Source: Odontocerum albicorne | Lineage: Eukaryota; Arthropoda; Insecta; Trichoptera; Odontoceridae | Assembly (NCBI GenBank): GCA_949825065.1 | Contig: OX463842.1 | Location: forward strand, 29,737,475-29,801,474 | Direction: 5' to 3' | DNA: 64,000 nucleotides | The notes under the pieces: generated by a model | The model's input: the letters and a program-made list of their open reading frames with translations, nothing else | Told to the model about the DNA's origin: nothing | Databases searched by the model: none | In this document: piece after piece, positions 24,566 through 36,887 of the stretch | Layout: every line of letters starts with the position of its first letter | Numbering within the stretch: position 1 is the first letter of the stretch | Position numbers and translations under genes: made by a program

Positions 24566-25939
24566 GAGGGCTTTTATAAAATTGAATAGTTTATTTTAAT
24601 ATTGAAATAGCATCATATATGTCAGAATATCATTTCTGAAAAAAATATTTTGTAAGAAAACACTTATTTGCCTTTCAAGCCTGAAAAAACATACACTTTT
24701 TGAAAAAGAATTGAATTTCAGATGGAAAGGACACATTAGAGTCTCTATTGTAAAATATTGGGTTTATTGCTGAAAATACTCATAGGAGTATACTGTGGGA
24801 GTGGAAATCCATTTAATATATTCTCAGAAACAGTGGAAAGAAAAATGCTTTTGTGTTTTTACAAATAAAAAAATTGTATGTGATTTTTCTATTTGAATAA
24901 TACTTAAACTGATCCAAATTAAATTTTGGTCAAAAGAAACTAATTTGCTAATAGAAAGTTGCTTATTCACAAATTTTAATATTTTATGGCTTTATTGGAG
25001 TTTGGTTAATTAAATAAATCCAATTTTTAACAAGAATCAGTTGAATTTATAAAGGATCTATATCCTTAGATCATTTACGTCAGCGAAGTAACTGAAAACC
25101 TAAAATATTAATATAAAACCCTTCGTTAAAATCATACAAAAAATCATTTAAATTACCTGTTGTTTTTTTGCAAATTATGTATATTTCTTGTAATGTATAA
25201 AATACATAAATAATTTTGCATTTAGTGTAAATAATACACATACAATCAAGTATATTTTTTTAAAACCTTAGCATTAATTCAGGTCTAAAGAGGTTAGAAC
25301 AAAAAAAGACCAATTGAACATCGACTGTTCCATCATTGATACAATAAAATAAGTTTATAATTTGTAGAAACTAAAATATTTGTATTACCAAATTATAAAT
25401 TCCATCATAGTTTTAATAGTTATATTTTCTTCACTAATTTAACTGGTATGTATCTGTTATCTGTTCTGAAGCCGCCATTGCTTAATACAGACATCTAAAA
25501 TAAACATTTCCATAATTACCCAAAACTGAGGTTTCAAAGTATCTCCGGCGCACGTGCATGGTAAAGCACAGTTAAAGCTACAGCGGAACAAGAACTAAGA
25601 AGCATGCGAGGCCATTAATATCCTGGCCTGCATCTGGTCCTGAACACGGTTTATTTAACCTTTACGGAAATATTAAAATACCATCGGTTTTACTAGTGCT
25701 ATGTACGAGATTGCTGTAAATTCAAATATAATAATAATAAAAATTTGTTCATTACATTTTTTTTCTGTTTAATTTTTACTGCATAAATGCAAATGAAGTT
25801 GTCGAGTTATTAAATTATTTTTTTTGTTAGAAAGACCAGAGAAAGATCAAGGATTTTTTTCATTTATTTTACATGATAAGGATATATTACATATACAAAT
25901 AATATATGAAAAAAATGTAATTTTGAGCATACTGTCTCT
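24566..25939. other. AT-rich non-coding stretch
   Basis: Nothing recognised. 25,545-25,660 is GC-richer and unassigned. Confidence 0.4.
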
Positions 25940-26300
25940 ATTTATATGGATCTCGATTTGTTGCCTGTTATCTATCGGTACTCCCTTGAACTAGGATTTT
26001 GCCTATGAATAGGAAAAAAATGGAATAAAAACAACAAGTGGAAATCAAAAGGAGCAATGTCTGGTGAACACGGCGGGTGGGGTAAAAATTCTCAATTGAG
26101 TGTTTCCAAATAGGTTTTGACCGGCGCCGCAACATGTGGACGAGCATTATCATGCAGGAGAATAATGTTGCCGTGTCTGGAGTAGTAGTGGGCGCGCTTT
26201 TCCTTGAGTGCTCGACTCAATCTCATCAATTGTCTTCGGTAGACAGCCCCAGCAATGGTTTCGTTCGGTTTGAGCAACTCATAATACACAACACCAAGCT
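25940..26300 (-). mobile_element. Third mariner-family transposase relic, cut by the assembly gap
   Basis: The minus strand reads VYYELLKPNETI-type sequence (YYELLKPNETIAGAVYRRQL), then the cleavage motif LLHDNARPHVA with its conserved Asp, then VKTYLETLNWE-like, followed after a frameshift by a decayed PHPPYSPD.AP block. This is the catalytic half. The N-terminal half falls in or beyond the N run. It keeps a longer open frame (65 codons) than the other two mariners here, so it is probably the youngest of them. The family is distinct from the copy at 4560-5455. Confidence 0.85.
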
Positions 26301-26500
26301 NNNNNNNNNNNNNNNNNNNNNNNNNNNNNNNNNNNNNNNNNNNNNNNNNNNNNNNNNNNNNNNNNNNNNNNNNNNNNNNNNNNNNNNNNNNNNNNNNNNN
26401 NNNNNNNNNNNNNNNNNNNNNNNNNNNNNNNNNNNNNNNNNNNNNNNNNNNNNNNNNNNNNNNNNNNNNNNNNNNNNNNNNNNNNNNNNNNNNNNNNNNN
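26301..26500. other. Assembly gap, 200 N
   Basis: Exactly 200 N, a typical placeholder, so the true length is unknown. It is flanked by a mariner on the left and an AT microsatellite on the right. Open frames reported across it are meaningless. Confidence 0.99.
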
Positions 26501-26522
26501 ATATATATATTATATAATATCT
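26501..26522. repeat. AT microsatellite at the gap edge
   Basis: ATATATATATTATATAATAT immediately after the N run. It probably continues into the gap and explains it. Confidence 0.85.
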
Positions 26523-26639
26523 TTGTCTTTGCATACGAATTATAGAGGAATCAATTTTATAATTAGTGTAGCAATTTAGAAAAGAGATTATGCTGTCTTG
26601 TAGATCTAGTGGGAATACGATATGAAATGCTTGCGAGTA

Positions 26640-27270
26640 AGTGAGGCGCATCGATCACCGAGTGAATGATTTTGTATAGTTATACTATATCGGATATATT
26701 TCTTCTGTCACAAAGTTTCGAGGGTTTCATTAAATTTAACAGGTTGGGATAATTTCTCTATCCATGTGGTATTCCTAGTTTAAAATTAATTAATCTTAGA
26801 AATTTGTTATGTATTTTTGTTCTGAGGTTTGTGCATGGGCGGCGTAATGAGAAGATCATGTTGATGAGTTGAAGTCTAGGCGGCTACATACCAAAAAGCA
26901 GTACAAAATTTTATATGTTCGAGAATCCCTAAAATGTTGGGCAGTTCTTAGTATAAATCCCAAAAATTTTAAACTCCCGTGTGATTTTGTTCATATAGTA
27001 TGTTCTATAATGAAAGTTTTTCAACAAATATTATTCCTAGGTCTCTAATATTTAACGGAAAATAAGAATTTCGGTATTTCAAAGGAAACAATACATCGAC
27101 TATTATGGATTCGCGTAAAACGAAATAGAAAGACAACGATGAAATAATGTTTTGGTAAATAGGAATGCTACACCTAAATATGTTTTTCACGGTATTCTCA
27201 TAATAGAAAGAGAACCTCAAAGTTTTATTCAAAATTCTAAGAAAATTATTTTGTTCAAGGGTATCCATTG
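26640..27270 (-). pseudogene. Jockey-like LINE reverse transcriptase C-terminus
   Basis: Reading from 27,268: FPLNIRDLGIIFVEKLSL (the LGI.FD.KL.F block), then a decayed GFI.RTA.HFRDSRTYK.LY block, then PHYA.H, then NKFLRLINFKLGIPHG. This is the usual order after the YADD motif in Jockey/CR1-type ORF2. Polymerase motifs themselves are missing. Frameshifts every 50-100 bases. A different lineage from the RTE-like fragments. Confidence 0.75.
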
Positions 27271-27984
27271 TAAAAGAAAATAATGAAGATATTATATAGT
27301 TGAGCCAACTGACATAAATTTGCTGATAAAATATTGTTGCGAATAAATTACAAGTGTTAGTAAAATTTTAATTGACTTTTAAATGATTTCTTAGAAGTTT
27401 ATTAATTAAAAACTATTCAACAATTTAATTAAAACTTTATTGTACTGTATTAGATTTAAAGGATTATAGCCCAATAAATTGATAGAATTATTAAAGACTA
27501 CATGCACAAAACCCACCGAGACTACTTATATGAAAATATTAATAGTTATACGAGAAGAGTAAATACGTTATCCAATAATACGATATAATTTTGTGTTTTG
27601 AAAATTTAAAATAAAATTATAAGAGGTAGAGACATCATATAAAAAGAAACCTTCAGGATTTACAATCACAGTTAGAGATGAAAATATAATATTTTTAACA
27701 AAAAACGCTCAATGTATTCACCAACGTTTCTTTAATACGGCCAAGTTTTTATGGTAATATCATGTTGATAAAACTAAATCTTGGAGAAAGATAAATGTTA
27801 CAGGCAACGTGTGAAATGTAATTTTAACGTGTGAAATGTAGTCGTTTTCTTGTAGTTTGTAGATCGATACTACTACGAAATATTTTTAAATTTGTTTGTT
27901 TTTGCAATTACGTTTCGTAGTTTAACATGAAAACTTGGAGCAGTTTTGAGGTAAAATGAATACATAAATAAATAAATTACAAAA
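27271..27984. other. AT-rich non-coding stretch
   Basis: Nothing recognised. Confidence 0.4.
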
Positions 27985-28175
27985 TAAATATATTACACTT
28001 TCGTTGTATACAATATAATGACGATATTATCAAACAAACCAGATTTTTTTTCAATTAAATTCAGGAAAACTTTTTATAGCGCCATTTAGTGACCAAACTC
28101 TCCTCAAGAGCCATCGGGAATCGTACCCAGTAATACTAAACAAGTCACATCTGGCAGCTATGGCAGTGCCCAAAA
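27985..28175 (-). repeat. tRNA-derived SINE, minus orientation
   Basis: Minus strand: head GGCACTGCCATAGCTGCCAG, B box GGGTACGATTCCCGATGG, body with AATCTGGTTTG, tail GTATACAACGAAAGTGTAAT. The tail matches the 3' blocks of the SINEs at 22-222 and 47,010-47,215. Confidence 0.65.
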
Positions 28176-28227
28176 AAATCATGTATAATATTTTATTTGT
28201 GTACAGTACAACCTTGTCATGATACTT

Positions 28228-28320
28228 TTATATACATTTTATATACATTTATATACATTTTACATTATATATACATTTATATACATTTTTATACATTTTA
28301 CATTTATATACATTTTATTT
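28228..28320. repeat. TATACATTT-type simple repeat
   Basis: Irregular runs of TATATACATTT(TA) over about 90 bases. Confidence 0.85.
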
Positions 28321-29603
28321 TTTCATGATACCTTGTCAGGATACTTGTCATGTGGAAATCTCCTCTACCCAACCAGAAAAATGTTTATGAGACCTTAATT
28401 AAAATCCAGTCTGATCACAGAATGTACTCGTACATCATGTCATATGTACGAGTATATGTTATGTTCGATGTTTTGAGGCTATCTCGGGTTCTAGTAACCC
28501 CAACTCCACGGCGGGGACACCAGTTGAGGGATTGCTACTACTAAAATGGAATCCCACCCGTCGCTTCTTTTTCATAAATTGATCAATCAATTTTGTAACA
28601 AATGTTTTTTTGTATTTAGTTATAAAGAATAGTTTTGACTATTAATCAGTGTTTTTAACATATTAATAAACCGTGGCTGCTTTATCGCCCGCAAGGAACT
28701 CGATAAATCTGACGCCCATCTTATGCCATACACCGGTGTTACGTGTAGGAAATTGTAGTGCCCGGTTGGGATCTGACTTGGACGACCTGGACATAAGTGT
28801 TTTTTATAGATTGTGGGCTACAAAATATCTGACGTCTTCGCGGCTGACTTCGCCCTCCTATTGGGGGGGGGGGGTATATTTCGATTTGGAAGATGTTATG
28901 AGATAAGTCCAAATCGTTTGATAGCTTCCCTCTTATAAGTATTTTCTTTTCCATTGCCTAAAATTGTACCTATAATTTCTGGATTTATATTTACGTACTA
29001 AGTTGCTTTAAATAAATCCATTATTTTTTTATTTATGTCGTGTATGTGTTCGTTTTGGAACGTATAGCGCGATGATGTTGACGAATGGTTCAGAGTAAAT
29101 TAAATATCCTTGTGAACCTTTGAGTGATCCCTACTACCGTTTCTTTTAAAATATTGCATCAAGTGCCAGTTATCTGTGTAAGAACCGAGTTGAAGTTTTC
29201 ATCTGAAACATATTATTGTTGTTGAAGTGCTGCCTGCCGAGGTCTGTATTTATTATTTTCCCGCAATCCATTTCTCTCTCCGGATTTTTAAAGTAAAACT
29301 TTTTCAACATTTATGCGAGTTTCAACTTTCTTGTGAAAATATATTGTGATAATACATACAGCTCCTTTAAATATATCTCGGTCTTATTGTTATATTAGGG
29401 TGGATGAGAAATCTAAACATCCAACTGTGAGAGATAAACCATGGAAAGGAAGAAGAAGTGAGGTTTTAAAAAGTTACAGTCTGGTTTTAACTTATGGTCT
29501 CTAATATCTTTCTGGTTAGTTGGAAAAAAAATCGCATTGCAATAAACCCGATAGGTTGAACTGTGCACAACAAACATGTAATACAATACATATCGCTGTC
29601 TGC

Positions 29604-29608
<5 letters not shown>
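28321..29608. other. Non-coding stretch with an unassigned GC-richer block
   Basis: 28,640-28,920 is GC-richer, has a run of about 12 G at 28,866-28,877, and contains short open frames on both strands without recognisable motifs. Two TACTCGTA-type octamers lie at 28,425 and 28,447. Confidence 0.4.
29396..29462 (+). repeat. Interspersed repeat, copy 2 of 3
   Basis: GGATGAGAAATCTAAACATC, then CAACTGTGAGAGATAAACCA and GGAAGAAGAAGTGAG, matching 24,498-24,565 and 57,893-57,960. A SINE body block (CAGTCTGGTTTTAACTTATG) follows at 29,477-29,496, so the two may be parts of one element. Confidence 0.5.

Positions 29609-29638
<30 letters not shown>
29609..29638. repeat. (GA)n microsatellite
   Basis: Fifteen GA dinucleotides in a row. 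Confidence 0.95.
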
Positions 29639-29642
<4 letters not shown>

Positions 29643-30497
29643 ATCAAAAATAAAATTTTAAAAAGTTAGCGAGAACTCAAGTAAAGAGTTATTGTCTTAA
29701 CAGAAAAGAAGCGAGCAAATGTGTCTGCTCACCCAGTGAAAATAAAATATTTTCAAAATATCAATTCAACAAGTGAGCAAACATATTGTTCGCTGGTAAG
29801 GACAGTAAAACGCACCATTAGATGAACACCTGAACTTAACCCACGGTGTATTTATATTATATTTCACTATCATTGACGGAAAAGCAGACTTGTTGACGGA
29901 CTATCATTGACGGAAAAGAACCCTTGTTAGTGAACAGATTTTTTACCAACCAGGTTACAAGGGGCGTCATGTATATCCTGAGCTTAACATCGGTTTATGA
30001 TACAGATAAAATGTGAAGAAATGTCTTAATCTGGGTACTTCTAGTCTCCATGGGCACACATCTCCTTTACTTTAGACATTCTAAGCAGCAAAACAATACA
30101 ATCTTGTTGAATGGCAACAAAACTCCCCTGTCTTGGACAAATATAATTTATCTGTTCAGACAAATGAAAATGGTTTTTTATGAAATATTGTCTGGTCGGG
30201 TTGTCTGCCGTAACAATGAATAATGAAGAGAAGTTGAGGCTTAATCAAATAAGGCTGAAGGCAAGATATAATAATTTTCAAATGAAATGGAAAATTATTA
30301 ACTGAGTGGGTCGTATACACAAATATCATTATTTTATATTAATTTATTATGAAGTCGTTTGCAGCTACGATCTTCTCTAATCATAATTCGTACTCTAGTT
30401 TAATGACGTTAACATTGATCTACTGAAATTGTAATTAATTGGATTACAAGTATTACTAATACCAAGCTAGAGTTAAATAAAAACTATTTATTTATAT
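29639..30497. other. AT-rich non-coding stretch
   Basis: A short direct duplication ACTATCATTGACGGAAAAG at 29,868 and 29,900. Nothing else recognised. Confidence 0.4.
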
Positions 30498-30860
30498 ACA
30501 TACCATCGCGCCATTTCTCTCTCGGAGTAGGAAGAGAGGATATAGCGCGAGACTTTCCTATCTTGACAAACTAAACTAAGCCTTCATATACAACTATTAC
30601 GATTTCTACGTGTACGTTAGCTTCTTTCAAAATATCGTTCCCTTGATCCAACCATACTTTCTTTGGTATTCATCTCTCACGTCTTCCACTTGCATCTGTA
30701 CTATATATACTTGCTTCGTTAGTCTTTCTTCATTCATTCGTTCCACATGCCCAAACCATCTCAGAGAGCTCTTCTTTATCTTACTCAACATATCAGCCTT
30801 AAGCTAACATTCATCTCTTATCACTTCGTTCCGAATACTGTCATACAGTATCATCTCATG
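30498..30860 (-). pseudogene. RTE-like LINE 3' end, minus orientation
   Basis: On the minus strand: a decayed (I)RNEV(I)RDEC-like block, LSKIKKSSLRWFGHVERMNE, a RREIPKKVWLDQG-like block, and the family's 3' signature ending in AATGGCGCGATGGTATGTAT. Same family as 14,605 and 46,483. Confidence 0.7.
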
Positions 30861-33004
30861 TATTGCATAAATACTTGGGATTTATTATTAACGGATAGTT
30901 CACAGATGATAATGATGTGGAAAGATGAATGAGAGGTTTAAGTATTATGTAAAACATGCCCGTTCGAAAATTCTACAGAAAATTCTACCTCTTCTGTGTG
31001 AGTATGAATATATGTGTATGCCGAATGCCCTTAAAATGACCTCCATATAATTATTCTGGGTGCAATAACGCTTACCGATTCACATTTGGTAATTTACAGC
31101 AGTTCAATTACCTGTTTGCAGAAGGCGGAATGCACGGGTTCAAGGCCAAAGGAAGTATAATCCGCGAGGTGATTTGGGATGCTTTTTTCCCAAGTACCGA
31201 AGCTGGGTGAAATATGATTAATTCCCCAGAACCTTCCCGTGAGACATTAATATGTATTGATCATTTCTTGATTAATTGTAAATATCAAATATAATTTAAT
31301 TGAAACTGTTTAATTCACATTCGTGTGGATCAAACAGTGAACATGAATTTTCATATTGTTAACGCAAAATATCTAGAAATTTTATTCTTAATTTCCTTTT
31401 TTTCTTTTCAAACATTTTTATTTCTGTTAATTTTTTCATACGTACATATTAATTATGTTCAAGTACCGCTGGACTGTGTGTATGTATTCACTCTGTTCAA
31501 GCATCACTGAATTGCGTGTATATATTAATGTATGCTGTCTTATGTATGTATATGAATTTTATAAGTCTTCAATATACTTATCTTAAAATTTGGAAGAAAA
31601 TATTATTATTATAAAAAATGCCTTGGGATGCTTAATAATCCATACATCTGGCCCAAGTTTCAGAGCTAGCGTTAACGTTGCCATTAATTAGTATTGTGAA
31701 TATTAAGCTTTTTACTATAGCGTCCAGGCTCTAGACATTCCTTCAGACATCATTCCACCTGAATGTATTCTATTTTATTTGTAATTGACGCTTATGTTCT
31801 GTTTAAAAAAAAGTTCTCTGATGGTGACATTTTATTTCTAAGTCATTTTCCTTTACCTTTATAGTTAGACGTATTATAAATAGGTAGTCAAAAACAGGGC
31901 ATGACAGTTAATATTGCAATAAAAAACATCATACCTCGTCTGGAATTTTTATTGTGTTAAAAGAATGAATAATATACAAGAAAATAATACAATAAAAACA
32001 TAATATTGGAGGAAATACATGACAAGAGCCACTTGTCATGAAATGCCGAGTTGCAAACCTTTCCAAAACAAAAGTAAATTAAATAACGACCATCTTCCTT
32101 GAAGATAATATTGATATTTTACATTCCTCCCCAGCGCAGTCCAGTATCTAAGGATATTAAGAAAATACTGACTGTCGAAGAGCATCACTGGAAATATCAA
32201 ACTCTCCTATCATAACATCAAGTGGAACGACCAATATGGGCCCCTTGTTATGGTTATGGGAAAACATATAAAGTTAGTTGCCAGAATTTCCAGCTTCCAA
32301 TATAAAACATATTACTATTCTATTTATTTGCTAAAATATTTAAGATCTAGGAAATAGGAATATTGAATAAATTCTCTTAAATTTATCTGAATTCAAATTA
32401 TAAAATGTTGTAAAGAAATCAACATTAAGATGAAAGATGACGTAGAGTTCAAAATACCTAATATTTATAGTACTCGTACTTTCCAAACCTTTAAAACTAA
32501 AACTAGAAATCATTCAGTAAGATATTTCCTCAAACTTTAAGTAGATAATACTATAATATTGAACATCCAACTACCTTGAGGAGAGTCCGTTATCTTCACT
32601 GTGCTACTGTATATAAACTGTATTTTTAATATTATTAGATAAAGCTTAAAATTTCAATTGAGATTTTAATATACGATATAAAAATGTAATAAAGATGACT
32701 TGAGCATCCATGTTTTGTGCTACTCGTATATTTATCAACTCAAGACCTTTTTATTTTTTTGAAATGTATCCAAGATAGCTCTTATGTGCCATTAAATAAA
32801 TTCAGATGTGATGATGTCTAAAGCCAATGAAACTCAATATTCCACTGATGAATATTTTTAGTGGTCGTTTCTTCACGACTGGTGGTCACGATCTCTCCGG
32901 TCTTTCTGCCCAACTCTGTCCGTGTCGATTTTCCACTTTTCCATACTTCAGGTCTCTCAGAGTGCTGCCATCATATAGGACACTCCTGACTTGAGTGAGT
33001 CCGA
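30861..33004. other. AT-rich non-coding stretch
   Basis: No gene. 31,105-31,215 and 32,870-33,000 are GC-richer and unassigned. TACTCGTA occurs at 32,471 and 32,721. Confidence 0.4.
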
Positions 33005-33310
33005 ATTAATGTGAACTTAAGTCTGATATACTAGTATTAAGTAAGATGAAGAGTGCTATGAGATGGTTTGGACATGTACAACGAGTGAATGGAGAGATAC
33101 TATAATAATAAAACCAATATACTGTGCAGATGTGAGTGGAAAACATTGTAGAGAATCACCAGTGAAAGTATGATTGAATCAAGTGAATGCTGTTTGACAG
33201 AGTGAAAATGTCAGAGAAATCAAAGGGATTCTCTTGATAAGAAAGTCTGACGCTCTGCCCTACCCTGACATTGAAACGGCGTGATGGTACGAGTATATTT
33301 GTATGTGTTT
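33005..33310 (+). pseudogene. RTE-like LINE 3' end with a TACGAGTA in its tail
   Basis: Reads a MKSAMRWFGHVQRVNGEI-like block, an ADVSGKHC-like block and the 3' signature CTGCCCTACCCTGACATTGA, then GGCGTGATGGTA. Where sister copies continue with TATGTATG, this one has CGAGTA inserted after the TA (octamer at 33,288-33,295). Confidence 0.7.
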
Positions 33311-34144
33311 TTACAGGAGAATTTAATATCCCTATATGTACATATGTTTCCTTACATTTCCATTCATTGTAAGATATTACAAGTTAAAAAAATCCGTTCA
33401 ATGTATCCCTCATGGATAAGTCTCGTAATACGATTCGTGATAGCATTTTGGGGCATGGCGTAAAGAGAAATTACGCAATTATAAAAATAATGCACGGAAA
33501 ACGTGAGAAAATTCAAGGCGTGTGATCACCTGAGCGCTGCGTGGAAAATTCCTAGGGAACACGTAGCTATTTAAAGGCTGAAAAACTTACCGTGTTTTTA
33601 TATTTTTATTAGGTCACGAGCTAAATAACAATTTAGTGCCTTATTCTACGGAACCATTACGGGAATGTTAATTCTGAAGATGGGGTTATTTCCAAAAATA
33701 AACGACGCCATGAAGATATTTGAATTAATGGGATGAAGTAATAGCGAAGAAAAAAGTAAATAAAACGAAAAATATGAACCTTGACGAAGAAAACGTATGT
33801 CGAGAAAGTTTTTTTGGCTATTATGATGAGATTTTCTTTTTAAATTCCCTAATACGACATTATTCTCATGACTTGATTTTTAAGAGTAGACGAAACATTT
33901 GTTCTAATACTTAATAATTAAGTCAACTATATAAAGTTTTATAATAAATGTTCAATTAGTCTGACGAAGAACTCAGAAAAATGTCGGTTTAATGGATTTC
34001 ACAAAGTAAATTTGTCATTATTACTATTATGGAGTCAAGTCAGAAACGTTTTAAATATATACCACATTTAATAGAAAAGGGTACCAACAGTATTAATGTG
34101 TAATACCAGTTTTATCAAATTGAAATGGCATTGATTTTTTCATT

Positions 34145-34215
34145 ATCACCATCACGCTGTGTTCCTGTTGAAATAGGCGGAGATACGAGATCTCCATTTC
34201 AATATATATAGATAG
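34145..34215 (-). pseudogene. Short LINE 3' terminus, minus orientation
   Basis: CATCACGCTGTGTTCCTGTT, then GAAATAGGCGGAGA, resembles the inverted 3' signature of the RTE-like family (ATGGCATGATG after a CC.ACAGG block). No coding part is preserved. The 70-bp minisatellite starts 80 bases further on and may lie within the same old copy. Confidence 0.4.
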
Positions 34216-34296
34216 ACATCTTTCGCTTATGTTACTTTCATACACCTCCTTATGTAGACTCTTCGGTTATAAAGGTTTATCACTTTTCTCAATTCT

Positions 34297-34786
34297 AGGT
34301 GTTCTCAAAGTTCTCGTACTCGTACCTTCTAACATACTCGTATGGTACTACTCATATATTATATTTAGGTGTTCTCAAAGTTCTCGTACTCGTACCTTCT
34401 AACATAATCGTATGGTACTACTCATATATTATATTTAGGTGTTCTCAAAGTTCTCGTACTCGTACCTTCTAACATAATCGTATGGTACTACTCATATATT
34501 ATATTTAGGTGTTCTCAAAGTTCTCGTACTCGTACCTTCTAACATACTCGTATGGTACTACTCATATATTATATTTAGGTGTTCTCAAAGTTCTCGTACT
34601 CGAACCTTCTAACATACTCGTATAGTACTACTCATATATTATATTTAGGTGTTCTCAAAGTTCTCGTACTCGTACCTTCTAACATACTCGTATGGTACTA
34701 CTCATATATTATATTTAGGTGTTCTCAAAGTTCTCGTACTCGTACCTTCTGACATAATCGTATGGTACTACTCATATATTATATTT
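34297..34786. repeat. Minisatellite, 7 x 70 bp
   Basis: Units start at 34,297 and every 70 bases to 34,717. Each unit has AGGTGTTCTCAAAGTTCTCG, then TACTCGTACC, then CTTCTAACATA(C/A)TCGTATG, then GTACTACTCATATATTATAT. Units are almost identical (single-base differences), so the expansion is recent. Most units carry two TACTCGTA octamers. The 98-codon frame through the right end is a by-product. Confidence 0.95.
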
Positions 34787-36129
34787 TTTAAAACTTTCTA
34801 TTCTCAGTGTTATTTTCTTCATTTTAAGCATCACATCTTCTTACAATCAGCATCTTGCTTAATATCTTCATTCCTTTTTTGTCATCTATTATTTTTCACA
34901 TATTTATCTTACTTTCATTACTTGTTGCGACATTGTATTGTATGAGATTGATTTCAATGAGTACATTGCTTAATTTTTGTATCATCGTTACCATTTGCCA
35001 AATCAGAAAAATAAATGTTTTTTTCTGTTTAAAAAATACTCTTTCGTTTTTTAATCCCATGTATCATGTGTTTTAAAATAAATTAGTTTTTGTTGCTCGT
35101 GTAAAATTCAGACACACAAACAAACGAGATTTCATTTTTGGGAAATAAAGCGTTTGCCCTGATTTAAGTATGCTTGTGTATCTTCTTTAATGGATTTAAA
35201 CGAGTATTTTTATGGATAAAACATAAATTATATTAAATGCAGAGTTTAAGTCATAATTAATAATCAATATTTATCTTCTATTTTAGTACTTTATCAGACT
35301 TATTATTGGCTTCTAGAAATAGGTCTCCCTCTGTGACTGCCTTTCTTCTGTATTTTAGAATAAATGTTGCCATCCGTATTACGTATGAAAGATTTTTTTT
35401 ATGGATAAAACATAATACATGTACATATTAAAAGCCGAGTTCGATTCAAATTCATTGCTCCAAGTGTCTTTTTTTGCTTCCATTACGTATCAGACTGTGA
35501 TTGTAGACTCCGTCCGAATAGGTCTCCGTCAGTGATTTCCTTTCATCTGTATTCTGGGATAAAAGTTACTATACAATCTCGGCCATATCTCTCTTGTCGT
35601 CTGTCTATCTTTTTGGAGGTCTATACATCTCTTTGCGGTACACAGTCTCCAGCAGATAAGACATTTTTCTCCTGACGTGAAATACTCGTACACTTCATCC
35701 AGCTGTATTTGAGTTCTCTGGTCGATTTAATTGTGCTTTGATTTTTTTGGCACAATTCGAATTTAATTATTATTAATGTCAATCAATGCACAATGTTTTC
35801 ATTAGCTCGGGCATGCTACATTTGTTTATGGTCTACATAAGCTATTTTGCATTAGGCCGAAGGCCGTGTTCTTATATTAAAAAAATCAAAATAAATATAT
35901 TTTCTTCAAAATTAGCATGTTTTTTCATCTAATGCAATAAATAGTTCATTTGATTTTTCAAAGATTCGGCGCGCCACTGATTTATTGTTAGCGGGCCGCG
36001 TGAGTGACATGCTCCGCCTTAGTTTATGTTTAACGGTCAATTTTTGTGTTTGAATAACATAATAAATAATGTTTAGTATAAAAAATCCTCTTATATTATA
36101 TATTTTTAAACCTTCTTGTATACAGTAGA
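34787..36129. other. Non-coding stretch with a diverged tandem duplication
   Basis: Two copies of a roughly 185-bp block lie at 35,200-35,375 and 35,385-35,570: both begin TTTTTATGGATAAAACATAA and share AATAGGTCTCC(C/G)TC and TCTGTATT near the end. 35,960-36,015 is GC-rich (GGCGCGCC, GCGGGCCGCG). No gene was found. Confidence 0.5.
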
Positions 36130-36215
36130 ACTCGGTGTATTTATTGAACTAACCAGAAAAGGTTTTAAGCAAGGGATAAGTGAAAACCAGACTGGAACCA
36201 TATTCAAAAATTAGG
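36130..36215 (-). repeat. SINE body fragment, minus orientation
   Basis: Minus strand GGTTCCAGTCTGGTTTTCAC, then TTTTCTGGTTAGTTC, the SINE body block also seen at 22-222 and 23,885-23,965. Confidence 0.4.
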
Positions 36216-36887
36216 AAAACAAGTGTCTTATCAATTTTTAAACTAACTGTATTAGACTAAGAGCAATTCATGTGACATTGAGTAGTTGTATTACACCAAA
36301 AGACACTGAAGAATTGAATGTTTGTGATAAATAATTGTGTTTCTCCATGACTGAATGACTTTTCTTTGAACATTGTGATAAATTGCTTTATTTAAACCGA
36401 AATCCTTGTGCGAATCAAATTAAAATAGTGAAGGACTTTCCATTAAACAGGCTTAAGAAAATATAATTTACTTAAAACGAACCAAAATATATTCATTAAT
36501 TACACTAAATCAAGTCAGTCTCTAAGGTTAATTGAATTCAACCAAATTTAAGCAAATTTATTAATACTCGGAGATAAATTAATTTGTTTAAGAATTTAGC
36601 AGTAATGTTTCAAAAAGACGTTCCAATTTGCTGAGGAATGCCTACGAGTATCTTAAATATAACACGTCAAGATTATCCTTCAGAAAAGAGTGGTATTATC
36701 CGTCATCACCACCAAATACTGGAGTACTCGTAGGTGTCAGTTATCAAAGATGTCTTTATTATTGTATTTTCTCTCAAGTATTTTGAAATTAACCCGAAGG
36801 CAAAAGTACGATATATGATACACACAAGACTTTTCTATTTTTGTAATTATTTTTTACTTGAATTTTAATATTATATTTTTAATTTTC

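Noticed and set aside
26134..26651. Long frames across 26,301-26,500
   Set aside because: They run through the N gap and have no meaning.
34297..34786. CRISPR array
   Set aside because: Regular 70-bp units have no unique spacers, and the genome is eukaryotic.
34649..34945. 98-codon frame at the end of the 70-bp array
   Set aside because: Mostly translation of the tandem repeat.
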